DNA from: Choristoneura fumiferana
Taxonomy: Eukaryota; Arthropoda; Insecta; Lepidoptera; Tortricidae
Direction of reading: 5' to 3'
Length of the DNA: 64,000 nucleotides
Assembly: GCF_025370935.1 (NCBI RefSeq)
Contig: NC_133495.1
Span: forward strand, 848,141 to 912,140
A program made the translations under genes and the position numbers. Within the stretch, counting starts at the first letter, position 1. Every line of letters starts with the position of its first letter. Shown piece by piece: positions 62,101 to 64,000 of the stretch. The notes under the pieces were generated by a model, which did not search any database, was not told where the DNA came from, and saw nothing but the letters and a program-made list of their open reading frames with translations.

Positions 62101-62664
62101 GAGCAGGTAGGGGCGCGCTGTAACAGACCACACACTGCCGGCTGCGCGGCACCAGACACATACTGCAAGCTGGCGTGTGGCTCTACATGCTCGTGCGCAG
62201 GCCTTGGATCCCTAGGTACCTCACCACCGACGCATCACCATTTAGCCAAAATAAAATAGATTAAAAAACACAATTTTACTTTTGACAGCAGGTTAGTTTA
62301 TAAATGCTCCGTGCATTGGCGGCAAATGAGCTGACACGCTCCGATTCGCTACTATTTGTGCACAATGCTCGTGATTCAACACTTCCTTTTTGTATTTTTT
62401 GATGTAACGACGAGGTTTGAATCATGAACTTCATTAAATTTTGTAAATTTAATGGTTGAAGTTCGTAAATGTTCCTGGAAAGTCAAGGTTCCGATGTTGT
62501 CTCCAGGAAGTCCAGCACACCGTGCTGCTGAGCGTGGAGGCGGCGCGGCGCTGCGTGTGGGTGTGCCGCGCGGCGCCGCCGCCGCGCCCGAGGGCGACGC
62601 GCCCGACGCCGCGCACGCGCAAGAGCTCGGCCGCCGCCTGCAGAACTTACAGAAGGACCTCAAG
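12755..62664 (+). CDS. NACHT and WD-repeat protein, NWD2-like (N-terminal part, 5' seven exons)
   Basis: Exons 12755-12822, 52260-52402, 57705-57884, 59106-59273, 60401-60551, 61950-62106 and 62507-62664 have GT/AG borders and phases that fit throughout. The product starts MGNSCSSG, a good N-myristoylation site with a palmitoylatable Cys, followed by a Pro/Ala-rich stretch. From AMLIYVCAADSQ onward it follows the N-terminal layout of NWD1/NWD2 proteins: a strand like VRVFISA, an 'AEK-AL' helix, a 'VADLHW' strand (compare VIDLYW), then 'DFKAALEAA' and 'LLNKWYTLDSSTTPPCY' (compare EWY-RDEN-PAAYYL). Such proteins are cytoplasmic STAND NTPases; the NACHT and WD domains would lie beyond the window. 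Intron 1 is 39.4 kb, so the link of exon 1 rests on phase and a good donor only. Confidence 0.68.
13849..14090 (+). repeat. repeat family F5, copy 2
   Basis: TTCAATATCTCAAAAACGGC ... AACTTATAACACTC, then GCGTCAGGGGTTAAA; two AACTTATAACACTC units lie near the end. Confidence 0.7.
15069..15378. repeat. simple CGGAAC-rich repeat clusters and repeat debris
   Basis: CGGAACCGGAAACGG-like units lie at 15069-15150 and 15302-15378. The following 15390-15490 resembles the reverse complement of 19220-19320 (GCCAGATGGCAAGGG, GATGGCGCCTT). Confidence 0.5.
16111..16345 (+). repeat. repeat family F5, copy 3
   Basis: AACCAACTTATAAAAGTTGG, CAATATCTCTAAAAACC ... AACTTATAACACCCC and GCGTCGGGAGTTAAA. Confidence 0.7.
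16649..16918 (+). mobile_element. tRNA-derived SINE S1, copy 1
   Basis: The tRNA-like head (GACCGGATGGCCAAGTGG ... GGCTCGATTCTCGGCC, a B-box-like motif) is followed by TGTTCTCGGGTCTTGGATG and a TTTATTTATTTATTTA tail. The head is too divergent to be a working tRNA. Confidence 0.85.
17019..17230 (-). mobile_element. RTE retrotransposon 3' fragment
   Basis: On the minus strand it reads toward a degenerate (ATG)n tail, with the 'AAGCCGCAGGTGCG ... AGGTCTATAGGG' stretch shared with other RTE ends at 33890 and 63246. Confidence 0.55.
18425..18968 (+). repeat. repeat family A, copy 2
   Basis: AGGGTTCCGGAGCCAAAATG, (CTGT)n, and the end GCGTGTCAGACACGC then TCTTGGCCGG and T's. An internal deletion of about 100 bases relative to copy 1. 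Confidence 0.8.
20584..20742. mobile_element. 159-bp MITE
   Basis: Inverted termini CCCTTAGTGTAAGTTTTCGG and GTAACCGAAAATTACACTAA(GGG); no coding capacity. Confidence 0.75.
20765..21545. mobile_element. MITE family M1, copy 2, split by a nested element
   Basis: The left half is 20765-20836 and the right half 21493-21545; together they match the M1 pattern. The 648-bp nested element lies between. Confidence 0.75.
20837..21484. mobile_element. 648-bp non-autonomous DNA element nested in M1
   Basis: ATAATATT is duplicated at 20829-20836 and 21485-21492. The ends share imperfect inverted repeats ending TTTCGGCGAAA. The interior repeats GCAATATAAAAAT and CGAAAT/GTTATTTCCCAACT units. Short ORFs only. 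Confidence 0.75.
21664..21880 (+). mobile_element. RTE retrotransposon 3' fragment (plus strand)
   Basis: It translates as RTKVTDIAGKISKLKWQWAG, then YIARRTDK, nearly the same as the C-terminal part of the RTE ORF at 53193-54971, then a deletion and a TGATGATGATGATGAT tail. Degenerate. Confidence 0.8.
22134..22334 (+). repeat. retroelement 3' end ('CCCGCGGCTTC' family), copy 2
   Basis: It starts CTTTTGCCCGCGGCTTCGTC and ends TTTATAATATTAGTATGGAT. Confidence 0.7.
22449..22710 (+). mobile_element. tRNA-derived SINE S1, copy 2
   Basis: GGATGGCTAAGTGGTTAGAG ... GGGTTCGAATCCCGGCC is a well kept A/B-box head, followed by the S1 body and the tail (TTTA)n. Confidence 0.88.
23058..23183. mobile_element. 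MITE family M1, copy 3
   Basis: GAGCTACTACGAAACTCG ... CGAGTTTCGTAGTAACCC with the central pair of CGTACCGTCCCTCTCGCTC and inverse. Confidence 0.85.
23320..23650 (+). repeat. probable interspersed repeat without coding function
   Basis: It contains two related units (AAATTTCAAGTCAATCCGG at 23329 and CAAATTTCAAGTCGAGGAG at 23502) of a type common in moth introns. The open frame across it is fortuitous. Confidence 0.4.
24621..24786. mobile_element. MITE family M2, copy 3
   Basis: GGCTGCGTTTCAGCCAGA ... CATCCTCGCACATCTTTGGT, then GGAAACGCGGCC. Much of the central part is missing. Confidence 0.75.
24876..25104 (+). repeat. repeat family F5, copy 4
   Basis: AACCTAACTTAGAAGAGTTG, TTTAATATCTCAAAGACGG, AACTTATAACACCCC and GCGTCGGAGGGTTAA. 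Confidence 0.75.
25509..25790 (-). pseudogene. non-LTR retrotransposon RT C-terminal fragment
   Basis: It reads IETLAKSAAKKLGMLSKVRR, then YFTAERSSSLA, GMEYCCHFWDGSAQYQLAAL and DSVERQALKLI on the minus strand, then a stop. The 'MEYC-H-WDGS--YQL--LD-V-RRA' pattern is that of the C-terminal part of jockey/CR1-type reverse transcriptases. No catalytic FADD/YADD is left; it is a dead remnant antisense within intron 1. Confidence 0.75.
26284..26481. mobile_element. 198-bp palindromic MITE
   Basis: Arms AAGGTGAGTCGGGGCAAGCG and inverse, with TAAAATATCGAAAAGTAT and CGACATCTTACA as inner inverted segments. Confidence 0.8.
27677..27886 (+). repeat. 105-bp tandem duplication
   Basis: TTGTCTGGAGCATGAAGCGA recurs at 27677 and 27782, followed by matching TATTTTCGT and ATATGTAG segments and a TCTTCAG(T/C)CAGAGGAG end, with scattered differences. 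Confidence 0.8.
29055..29310 (+). repeat. left arm of a large inverted repeat
   Basis: GATCTGATGATGGAGCTGGA and GAACTCTGTAATAAA recur inverted at 30850-31115; the TTGCC.T.TTAGTATG end also recurs at 29385-29430. Confidence 0.65.
30605..30635. repeat. AT microsatellite (TA)n
   Basis: Alternating TA/TATC runs form a local palindrome. Confidence 0.8.
30800..31115 (-). repeat. right arm of the large inverted repeat
   Basis: The reverse complement of the 29055-29310 unit, ending in AACATACTAACAGGGCAAG. About 1.5 kb separates the arms. Confidence 0.65.
31395..31527 (-). mobile_element. tRNA-derived SINE S3, copy 1 (minus)
   Basis: On the minus strand: GTGGTGTAGCGGTATAGCAC ... GGGTTCGATTTCCAGTGC, then CTGGTTTTTCTGTGCATC. 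The plus-strand ORF here is meaningless. Confidence 0.75.
31561..31625 (+). mobile_element. tRNA-derived SINE S3 head, inverted partner
   Basis: GGCAGTGGTGTAGCGGTATA ... CCTGGGTTCGATTTCCAGTA, facing the copy at 31395-31527 head to head. Confidence 0.75.
32891..33014. mobile_element. MITE family M1, copy 4
   Basis: GGGCTACTACGAAACTCAAA ... GAGTTTCGTAGTAGCCC, a well-preserved palindrome. Confidence 0.88.
33890..34016 (+). mobile_element. RTE retrotransposon 3' terminal fragment
   Basis: It reads DDLVKAAGSR in frame and ends GTCCAACAGTGGACGTCCCA, then CGGCTGAGATGATGAT. Confidence 0.7.
35458..35625. mobile_element. 168-bp palindromic MITE
   Basis: GGCTAAACCGCCGCGGTT and inverse near the ends; TCGCACTACGG / CCGCAGTGCGG at the outer arms. 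Confidence 0.75.
36030..36150 (-). repeat. LINE 3' end, minus strand, with (TTA)n
   Basis: AATAATAATAATAATCTTTA and the following ATTTACCTGTCATAAACA; the layout resembles 56160-56300. Confidence 0.45.
36285..36670 (+). mobile_element. tRNA-derived SINE S1, copy 3 (split)
   Basis: A diverged head (GGGTTCGATCTCTGATCGGG), then the body CCTAG TACAAG with a MITE inserted at the TA, and the end AGGTCAATTGGTGTCAATTG. Confidence 0.7.
36463..36610. mobile_element. 148-bp Tc1/mariner-like MITE nested in SINE S1
   Basis: Termini CAGTCAAGGA / TCCTTGACTG, flanked by TA (36461-36462 and 36611-36612). Confidence 0.8.
36985..37160 (+). repeat. LINE/SINE 3' end ('GTGACCCGTCTGCTCGTT' family)
   Basis: GGTCGGCAACGCACCTGTGA, then CATGGGCGACGGTGATCGC, TCAGGTGACCCGTCTGCTCG and an A-rich tail. 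Relatives: 39112-39155, 39900-40172 and weakly 14565-14620. Confidence 0.6.
37581..37700. mobile_element. MITE family M1, copy 5
   Basis: ATCGTACCGTCCCTCTCGCT core; arms diverged. Confidence 0.75.
37941..38067. mobile_element. MITE family M1, copy 6
   Basis: GGGCTACTACGGAATTCGAA ... TGCACTTCGTAGTATAGGGC. Confidence 0.8.
38245..38360 (-). mobile_element. tRNA-derived SINE S3, copy 2
   Basis: The same head and 'CTGGTTTTTCTGTGCAT' body as 31395-31527, minus strand. Confidence 0.75.
39216..39796 (-). repeat. repeat family A, copy 3
   Basis: Reversed: it ends in CATTTTGGCTCCGGAACCCT on the plus strand. The terminal stem-loop is decayed. Confidence 0.8.
39900..40172 (+). repeat. LINE/SINE 3' end with poly(A) tail
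   Basis: GTTGGCAACGCATCTGCAAT, ATGGGCAGTGGTGATCTC, CCACTTGCTCGTTTGCCATC, then an uninterrupted A run (about 40158-40172). The tail suggests a relatively recent insertion. Confidence 0.7.
41152..41787 (+). repeat. repeat family A, copy 4
   Basis: (CTGT)n with GCAGCTTTGCTCAGGGAC ... GGGCGTGTCCGCCACGCTC, then TTGGCCGG and T's. The AGGGTTCCG start is missing. Confidence 0.78.
41868..42010 (-). repeat. possible LINE 3' end (AAAGAAAGAGAAAAACATTT)
   Basis: An A/G-rich tract followed by CATTTATTGGTGACACTTTA, of a kind seen at minus-strand LINE ends in moths; weak. Confidence 0.3.
44332..44648 (+). mobile_element. tRNA-derived SINE S2, copy 1
   Basis: Head GTGGTGGCCTAGTGGTTTGA ... GGGTTCGAACCCCGGC; the end GAGGCCTGTGCCCAGCAGTG ... 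GATGATGATGATGAT resembles RTE. ATTCAGG is duplicated at 44325-44331 and 44649-44655. Confidence 0.88.
45275..45496 (+). repeat. repeat family F5, copy 5
   Basis: GTTCAATGTCTAAAAAATTT ... ACATCCGTTTAAAAGCTACA, then TTAATAACACCCCTC. The most diverged copy. Confidence 0.6.
45539..45650. mobile_element. MITE family M1, copy 7 (damaged)
   Basis: ATCCCTCTCATTCTCGTG ... GACGGCATGATACGAAG; the outer arms are incomplete. Confidence 0.65.
45904..46123. mobile_element. 220-bp MITE
   Basis: Imperfect inverted termini TTAAACCCATCGACATCTAT and ATAGATGTCAATGCTTAAA. Confidence 0.65.
46279..46411. mobile_element. palindromic MITE, Tc1/mariner-like (copy 2)
   Basis: CAGTCACCAGCATCAATATC start, TA at 46277-46278 and 46412-46413; same family as 10264-10394 with more changes. 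Confidence 0.78.
47126..47271. mobile_element. palindromic MITE family M3, copy 1
   Basis: GGGGCTGTTTCACCATCCAT and inverse, with GTGATGCCGTCTCCGTC internal arms. Confidence 0.85.
47417..47902 (+). repeat. retroelement 3' part with internal duplication
   Basis: ACACGGCTTCGCACGCGTAA start; ACTCTAAGCCCAGCGRTTG, TTTATCCCTATCCCG and ATATCGGGATA occur twice (about 47560-47620 and 47680-47740); end ATAATATTAGTAGGAT-like. Confidence 0.6.
48418..48477. repeat. 'GGTAGTGCCC ... GGGCACTACC' inverted repeat, copy 1
   Basis: GGTAGGTAGTGCCCTTGCAC ... CGGGGGCACTACCGTGCC; second copy at 49252-49312. Confidence 0.65.
48640..48850 (-). repeat. R1-like repeat end with (GACG)n
   Basis: CCTGAGAAAAAGGGTCTTGA, CGGACGGACGGACAACAAAG and GAGGTACGGAACCCTAAAAA; mirrors 44195-44310. 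Confidence 0.6.
49252..49312. repeat. 'GGTAGTGCCC ... GGGCACTACC' inverted repeat, copy 2
   Basis: GTAGGTAGTGCCCCTGCGTC ... GGCGGGGGCACTACCGTGC. Confidence 0.65.
50938..51507 (-). repeat. chimeric repeat: family A joined to family R1
   Basis: 50938-51296 is family A reversed (AGAGCGTGTCGGACACGCCC at the left); 51297-51507 is family R1 reversed, ending ATCCCGGAACCCTAAAAA. The joint lies near 51296 (AACCCAAATGG/TTATTTTACC). Confidence 0.7.
51596..51800 (+). pseudogene. non-LTR retrotransposon C-terminal fragment
   Basis: It reads GRGRPRRTYHDQVGDVLKKG, then RACMKRLMNVEEARVVC and WKYVVSAYPVGKEA before a stop, then a TATGTATG tail. The 'GRP-RT--DQ---VLKKG ... NRRACMKRLMNV' pattern is that of retroelement polyprotein ends in insects. 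Only the last about 66 residues survive, so it is inactive. Confidence 0.6.
51835..51952. mobile_element. MITE family M1, copy 8
   Basis: AAAATCGAAGTTCGTATCGT ... CACTTCGTAGTAGG. Confidence 0.78.
52260..52402 (+). CDS. NWD-like gene, exon 2 (Pro/Ala-rich linker)
   Basis: The acceptor is TTTTGTTCATAG and the donor GTATGT at 52403; 143 bp, extremely GC-rich against an AT-rich background. It encodes a disordered-looking stretch (SPSYRARGPARAE ... KGPRPVGSSVS). Entry phase 2 and exit phase 1 fit the neighbours. Confidence 0.72.
53170..54994 (-). mobile_element. 5'-truncated RTE-clade retrotransposon with target duplication
   Basis: GTTCTCATAAT is duplicated at 53159-53169 and 54995-55005. The minus-strand 3' end is a (ATG)n run (53163-53193), typical of RTE elements. 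It is 1825 bp long, so the 5' part with the endonuclease is missing. It lies antisense in intron 2 of the NWD-like gene. Confidence 0.88.
53193..54971 (-). CDS. RTE-type reverse transcriptase, uninterrupted (592 aa, N-terminally truncated)
   Basis: Reverse transcriptase of a non-LTR retrotransposon. Motifs in order: KNNKAPGDDGI (109-118), YRPISLL (171-177), AFVDYEKVFDS (237-247), RGVRQGDVISPKLF (295-308), the catalytic FADD (338-341), and a C-terminal domain with IAGKICKLKWQWAGHIARR. The apurinic-type endonuclease expected before residue 1 is absent because the copy is 5'-truncated; the Met used as start is internal to the original ORF. No stop or frameshift interrupts it, so the insertion is young. 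It cannot move by itself without the endonuclease part. Confidence 0.9.
   Translation of the reverse strand: MRHDVRAFNTARIKEAIERNQGSKVFAKNSSIGKSQMTKLKIDDGSIISSKPELLRELERFYEQLYASTQKPVVGAAQDTRAKLTRHYTEDIPDISLYEIRVALKQLKNNKAPGDDGITTELLRADGKPVLVVLQRLFNSVILEGTTPEAWHRSVVVLFFKKGDNTLLKNYRPISLLSHVYKLFSRVITNRLERRFDDFQPPEQAGFRKGFSTIDHIHTLRQIIQKTEEYNRPLCLAFVDYEKVFDSIETWAVLQSLQRCHIDYRYIEVLKSLYSSATMSIRLQDESTQPIQLQRGVRQGDVISPKLFTNALEDVFKLLDWNRFGININGEYITHLRFADDIVIMAESLEELNTMLSDLSIVSQQVGLKVNMDKTKIMSNVYVTPVPVIVGSDVLEVVDHYVYLGQVVQLGRSNFDEEVARRIQLGWAAFGKLRDVFSSNIPQCLKTRVFDQCVLPVMTYGAETWSLTVGLLERLKVTQRAMERAMLGVSLRDRIRNTEIRRRTKVTDIAGKICKLKWQWAGHIARRTDNRWGRKVLEWRPRTGRRSVGRPPTRWTDDIVRVAGNRWMQVASCRSLWRSKGEAFVQQWTSSG
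55166..55291. mobile_element. MITE family M1, copy 9
   Basis: GGGCTACTACGAAATTCGAA ... CGAATTTCGCAGTAGCCC; near-perfect hairpin. Confidence 0.88.
56023..56711. mobile_element. MITE family M2, copy 4, split by a LINE end
   Basis: The left part 56023-56158 and the right part about 56640-56711 complete each other. Between them lies a (TAA)n-headed, GT-rich segment. Confidence 0.65.
56160..56640 (-). repeat. LINE 3' end on the minus strand plus GT-rich microsatellite
   Basis: (TAA)n then AATCTTTATTCAATAAGAC at 56160-56210 (a reversed LINE 3' end), and a long imperfect (GT)n at 56433-56530. Confidence 0.55.
57220..57623. mobile_element. 404-bp MITE
   Basis: Outer inverted repeats built around CATACACGGACTGCT and AGCAGTCCGTGTATCCC; many internal CTGCTCGAGCAGT-like palindromes. 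Confidence 0.75.
57705..57884 (+). CDS. NWD-like gene, exon 3
   Basis: The acceptor is TATTGATTTCAG and the donor GTACGG at 57885; 180 bp. It begins SISLSSPVACPSPKDEG and ends RRRKAMLIYVCAADSQ; the hydrophobic strand MLIYVCAA aligns by pattern with the first beta strand of the NWD1/NWD2 N-terminal domain. The large antisense ORF over this exon is a GC-content shadow. Confidence 0.8.
58170..58577. mobile_element. MITE family M2, copy 5, interrupted
   Basis: GCAGCGTTTTCACCAATAAT ... ATCCTCGCACATCTCTGGTG, then GAAACGCTGC; the most complete M2 copy. Confidence 0.8.
58201..58385. mobile_element. 185-bp element nested in M2, 8-bp duplication
   Basis: GCGAGGAT lies at 58193-58200 and 58386-58393. 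The ends (AGGCCCCTCTT / AGAGGGCCCC) are imperfectly inverted. Confidence 0.7.
59106..59273 (+). CDS. NWD-like gene, exon 4
   Basis: The acceptor is AACTTTGCAG and the donor GTAAGT at 59274; 168 bp. It encodes an Arg-rich helix after AEKGAL, then the strand GWRIHVADLHW, then FPVLCIAELA. The order of helix, 'VADLHW' strand and following helix is that of NWD2. The usual Gly after the Trp is replaced by Arg-Ser-Pro, so the family loop is altered. Confidence 0.8.
59690..59775 (+). mobile_element. SINE S2, 3' fragment
   Basis: GCCCGCGTGGGAACTACTGC ... GAGGCCTGTGCCCTGCAGTG, then TATAGGCTGGGATGAT. Confidence 0.75.
60401..60551 (+). CDS. NWD-like gene, exon 5
   Basis: The acceptor is CCAATTCCAG and the donor GTAAGT at 60552; 151 bp. 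It encodes ELGAVVPVLFLNSGLGTPLL, then ECADFKAALEAAQDEADKTL. The VVPVLFLNSGLG part takes the place of the family's 'FVGLLGEKYG' strand and loop, and the second part takes the place of its 'SEF...L-AA...' helix. Confidence 0.8.
60929..61231 (+). mobile_element. tRNA-derived SINE S2, copy 2, full length
   Basis: GTGGTGGCCTTGTGGTTTGA head, B-box-like GGGTTCAAACC, 3' end CAGCAGTGGGACGTATATAG then GATGATG. The 12-bp duplication ACGTTATCCTCT lies at 60917-60928 and 61232-61243. Sits in intron 5 of the NWD-like gene. Confidence 0.92.
61950..62106 (+). CDS. NWD-like gene, exon 6
   Basis: The acceptor is GTGTGTGGACAG and the donor GTAGGG at 62107; 157 bp, leaving in phase 0. It encodes WYTLDSSTTPPCYRL, then WRREMARALNVLVRTLPQEA and AYLTTVVEQ. 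Trp-Tyr, the Asp and the double Pro before an aromatic residue match the conserved block of NWD proteins. The composition is very GC-rich. Confidence 0.8.
62507..62664 (+). CDS. NWD-like gene, exon 7 with an apparent frame break
   Basis: The acceptor is TTGTCTCCAG and the donor GTAAAC at 62665; 158 bp. In the entry frame it reads EVQHTVLLSVEAARRCVWVC, a sensible continuation of VVEQ. After a run of GCC/GCG at about 62569-62592 that frame turns into a low-complexity Arg/Pro/Thr string, while another frame gives EGDAPDAAHAQELGRRLQNL and QKDLK up to the donor in phase 0. The exon therefore seems one base short or two bases long. It may be an assembly error in a GC run, or a real mutation. Confidence 0.65.
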
Positions 62665-62730
62665 GTAAACGCATCAACTGTGCGATCCGTCGTTGAGCTG
62701 GTCAATGTGCCGCGAACTTACAAAAAGATT

Positions 62731-62852
62731 TAGGGGCTGTTTCACCACCTGATTAGTCTTAACTGACTTATAAATGTGATGCCGTCTCCGTCTATGGCAT
62801 CACATTTAACCGTCAGTTATGACTAATCAATGGGTAGTGAAACAGCCCCTTA
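62731..62852. mobile_element. palindromic MITE family M3, copy 2
   Basis: GGGGCTGTTTCACCACC and inverse, only about 65 bases downstream of exon 7; shorter than copy 1. Confidence 0.82.
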
Positions 62853-63002
62853 ATGTTCCTAATTCGTTTTACAAAATAGTGTAGTTGACGCCGCCAATCT
62901 ATTGACGTATTTTTTTAAGATTTTTTATGAGCTGACAAAACGCGCTTCAGCCACTGATGCCAATAAATTTTGTACCACAATAGAGATCTCTGACGTCACA
63001 CA

Positions 63003-63005
63003 TTT

Positions 63006-63101
<96 letters not shown>

Positions 63102-63103
63102 GA
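63003..63103. repeat. (GT)n(GA)n compound microsatellite
   Basis: About 33 GT units followed by GA and GATAGA units, probably polymorphic; read-through ORFs here are artefacts. Confidence 0.9.
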
Positions 63104-63245
63104 CGTTTATTTATACGTTATCCATACAGAGAAAAATACATTAAAAGTAAAACCGAAACAAAAATAACATCCAAAAACATAACTTGTGCCCCACTCAGCA
63201 TAATATTGCAGAAAACCGCAACGCCATTTTTCAGTGGAGGCCATT

Positions 63246-63380
63246 TATTTATGTCATCATCATCATCATCTCAGCCGTAGGACGTCCACTGTTTGTCATA
63301 GGCCTCCCCCACAGACTTCCAGTTGCTTCGGTTGGCAGGCCTGCATCCACCGTGAACCTGCGGCTTTAACCAGGTCATCA
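63246..63380 (-). mobile_element. RTE retrotransposon 3' fragment
   Basis: Reversed RTE end: CATCATCATCATCATC, then GGACGTCCACTGTTTGTCAT, GGCCTCCCCCACAGACTTCC and AACCTGCGGCTTTAACCAGG. Confidence 0.78.
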
Positions 63381-63486
63381 TTTAATCAGGTCATTTATTT
63401 ATGTGTTTCAAAGCAATTAAAAATCAAATTTTGCAGCTAGTTCAAAATTAATCTGATTTTCAGGGCTAAAATGAAGTCTCGCGTCT

Positions 63487-63725
63487 TCAAATTCAAATTC
63501 AAATCATTTATTCAGTAAATAAGTAGACCGCAATGGGCACTTTTACGCGTCATTTTTTAAACTACCAGCGCTTTCGGAAAGATAATAATTGCCAAGAAGC
63601 ATACGCCACAAGAAACTTGGCAGAAAGTCATTTTTTCAAAATAAAATAATTACAAATAAAATACTTAAAAAGTACAGTATAAAATTTAAAAAGAAATTAC
63701 AAAAAAAGAATAATAATAATACAGG
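63487..63725 (-). repeat. LINE 3' end (minus strand)
   Basis: TTCAAATTCAAATTCAAATC and ATTTATTCAGTAAATAAGTA, then GCACTTTTACGCGTC: a pattern common at 3' ends of moth LINEs. Confidence 0.5.
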
Positions 63726-64000
63726 GATGTATGGGGTCCCTTAGTTATAGTCTTGGAATTTTTTTTCAATTTCTATACCTATATCTCTATTTTTTTTATA
63801 AATTTGGTAATTTCCAACGCACGCTGATGTGTGGCACCTATCTTTATTAAACAAACTGCTAGGTACCCGACAAAGAACACTAGAGGAATTGATAACTGAC
63901 ACACTGTACGCATCTATCTGTAACACACTGACTTATGGCACCGCTGGCAACAAGTGTTTCGCTCTAATTATAATAACCAGAAGCTGCGGTAGCTGTGGGT

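Noticed and set aside
63008..63280. ORFs over (GT)n(GA)n
   Set aside because: Cys-Val and Arg-Glu repeats are translation of a microsatellite.

Overview
This is a eukaryotic nuclear window. It is AT-rich, intron-bearing and crowded with short transposable elements. Several repeat families are of kinds I recognise from moths and butterflies: the tRNA-headed SINE ending in TTTATTTATTTA, the 'AGGGTTCCG ... CTTGGCCGG-T(n)' repeats, '(CTGT)n' repeats, and RTE retrotransposons with (ATG)n tails. I infer a lepidopteran genome. There are no bacterial-type operons, rRNA, CRISPR arrays or convincing functional tRNA genes.

Two spliced genes account for the coding content and stand head to head. Gene 1 (minus strand, about 12200 down to 3217) can be joined in phase from six coding exons into a 447-residue zinc-finger protein. 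It has an N-terminal SNAG-like motif (MPRCFL), three zinc fingers of Snail-family type (fingers 3-5 in Snail numbering) and a C-terminal PMDLS motif of the kind that binds the corepressor CtBP. Gene 2 (plus strand, from 12755 to beyond the window end) starts 554 bp away. It encodes the N-terminal part of a large NACHT/WD-repeat protein (NWD2-like): seven phase-compatible exons are visible, the first predicted to be N-myristoylated and separated from the second by a 39.4-kb intron. The NACHT and WD parts must lie downstream of base 64000.

Layout: 1-3187 downstream intergenic with repeats; 3188-12200 gene 1; 12201-12754 shared 5' region; 12823-52259 intron 1 of gene 2, mostly transposon debris; 52260-62664 gene 2 exons 2-7 with a recent antisense RTE insertion (53170-54994) and recent SINEs between them; 62665-64000 the next intron.

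The repeat landscape is unusually readable. One palindromic MITE family has nine copies. Several elements are nested inside others with target-site duplications that can be read directly (8 bp, or TA). One tRNA-derived SINE shares its 3' end with the RTE retrotransposon in the same window, and one repeat is a chimera of two families. I see no new defence system or gene cluster. The most interesting points are the intron-rich, divergent Snail-like gene with both corepressor motifs, one zinc-finger exon squeezed between two transposons, and an apparent reading-frame break in exon 7 of gene 2.
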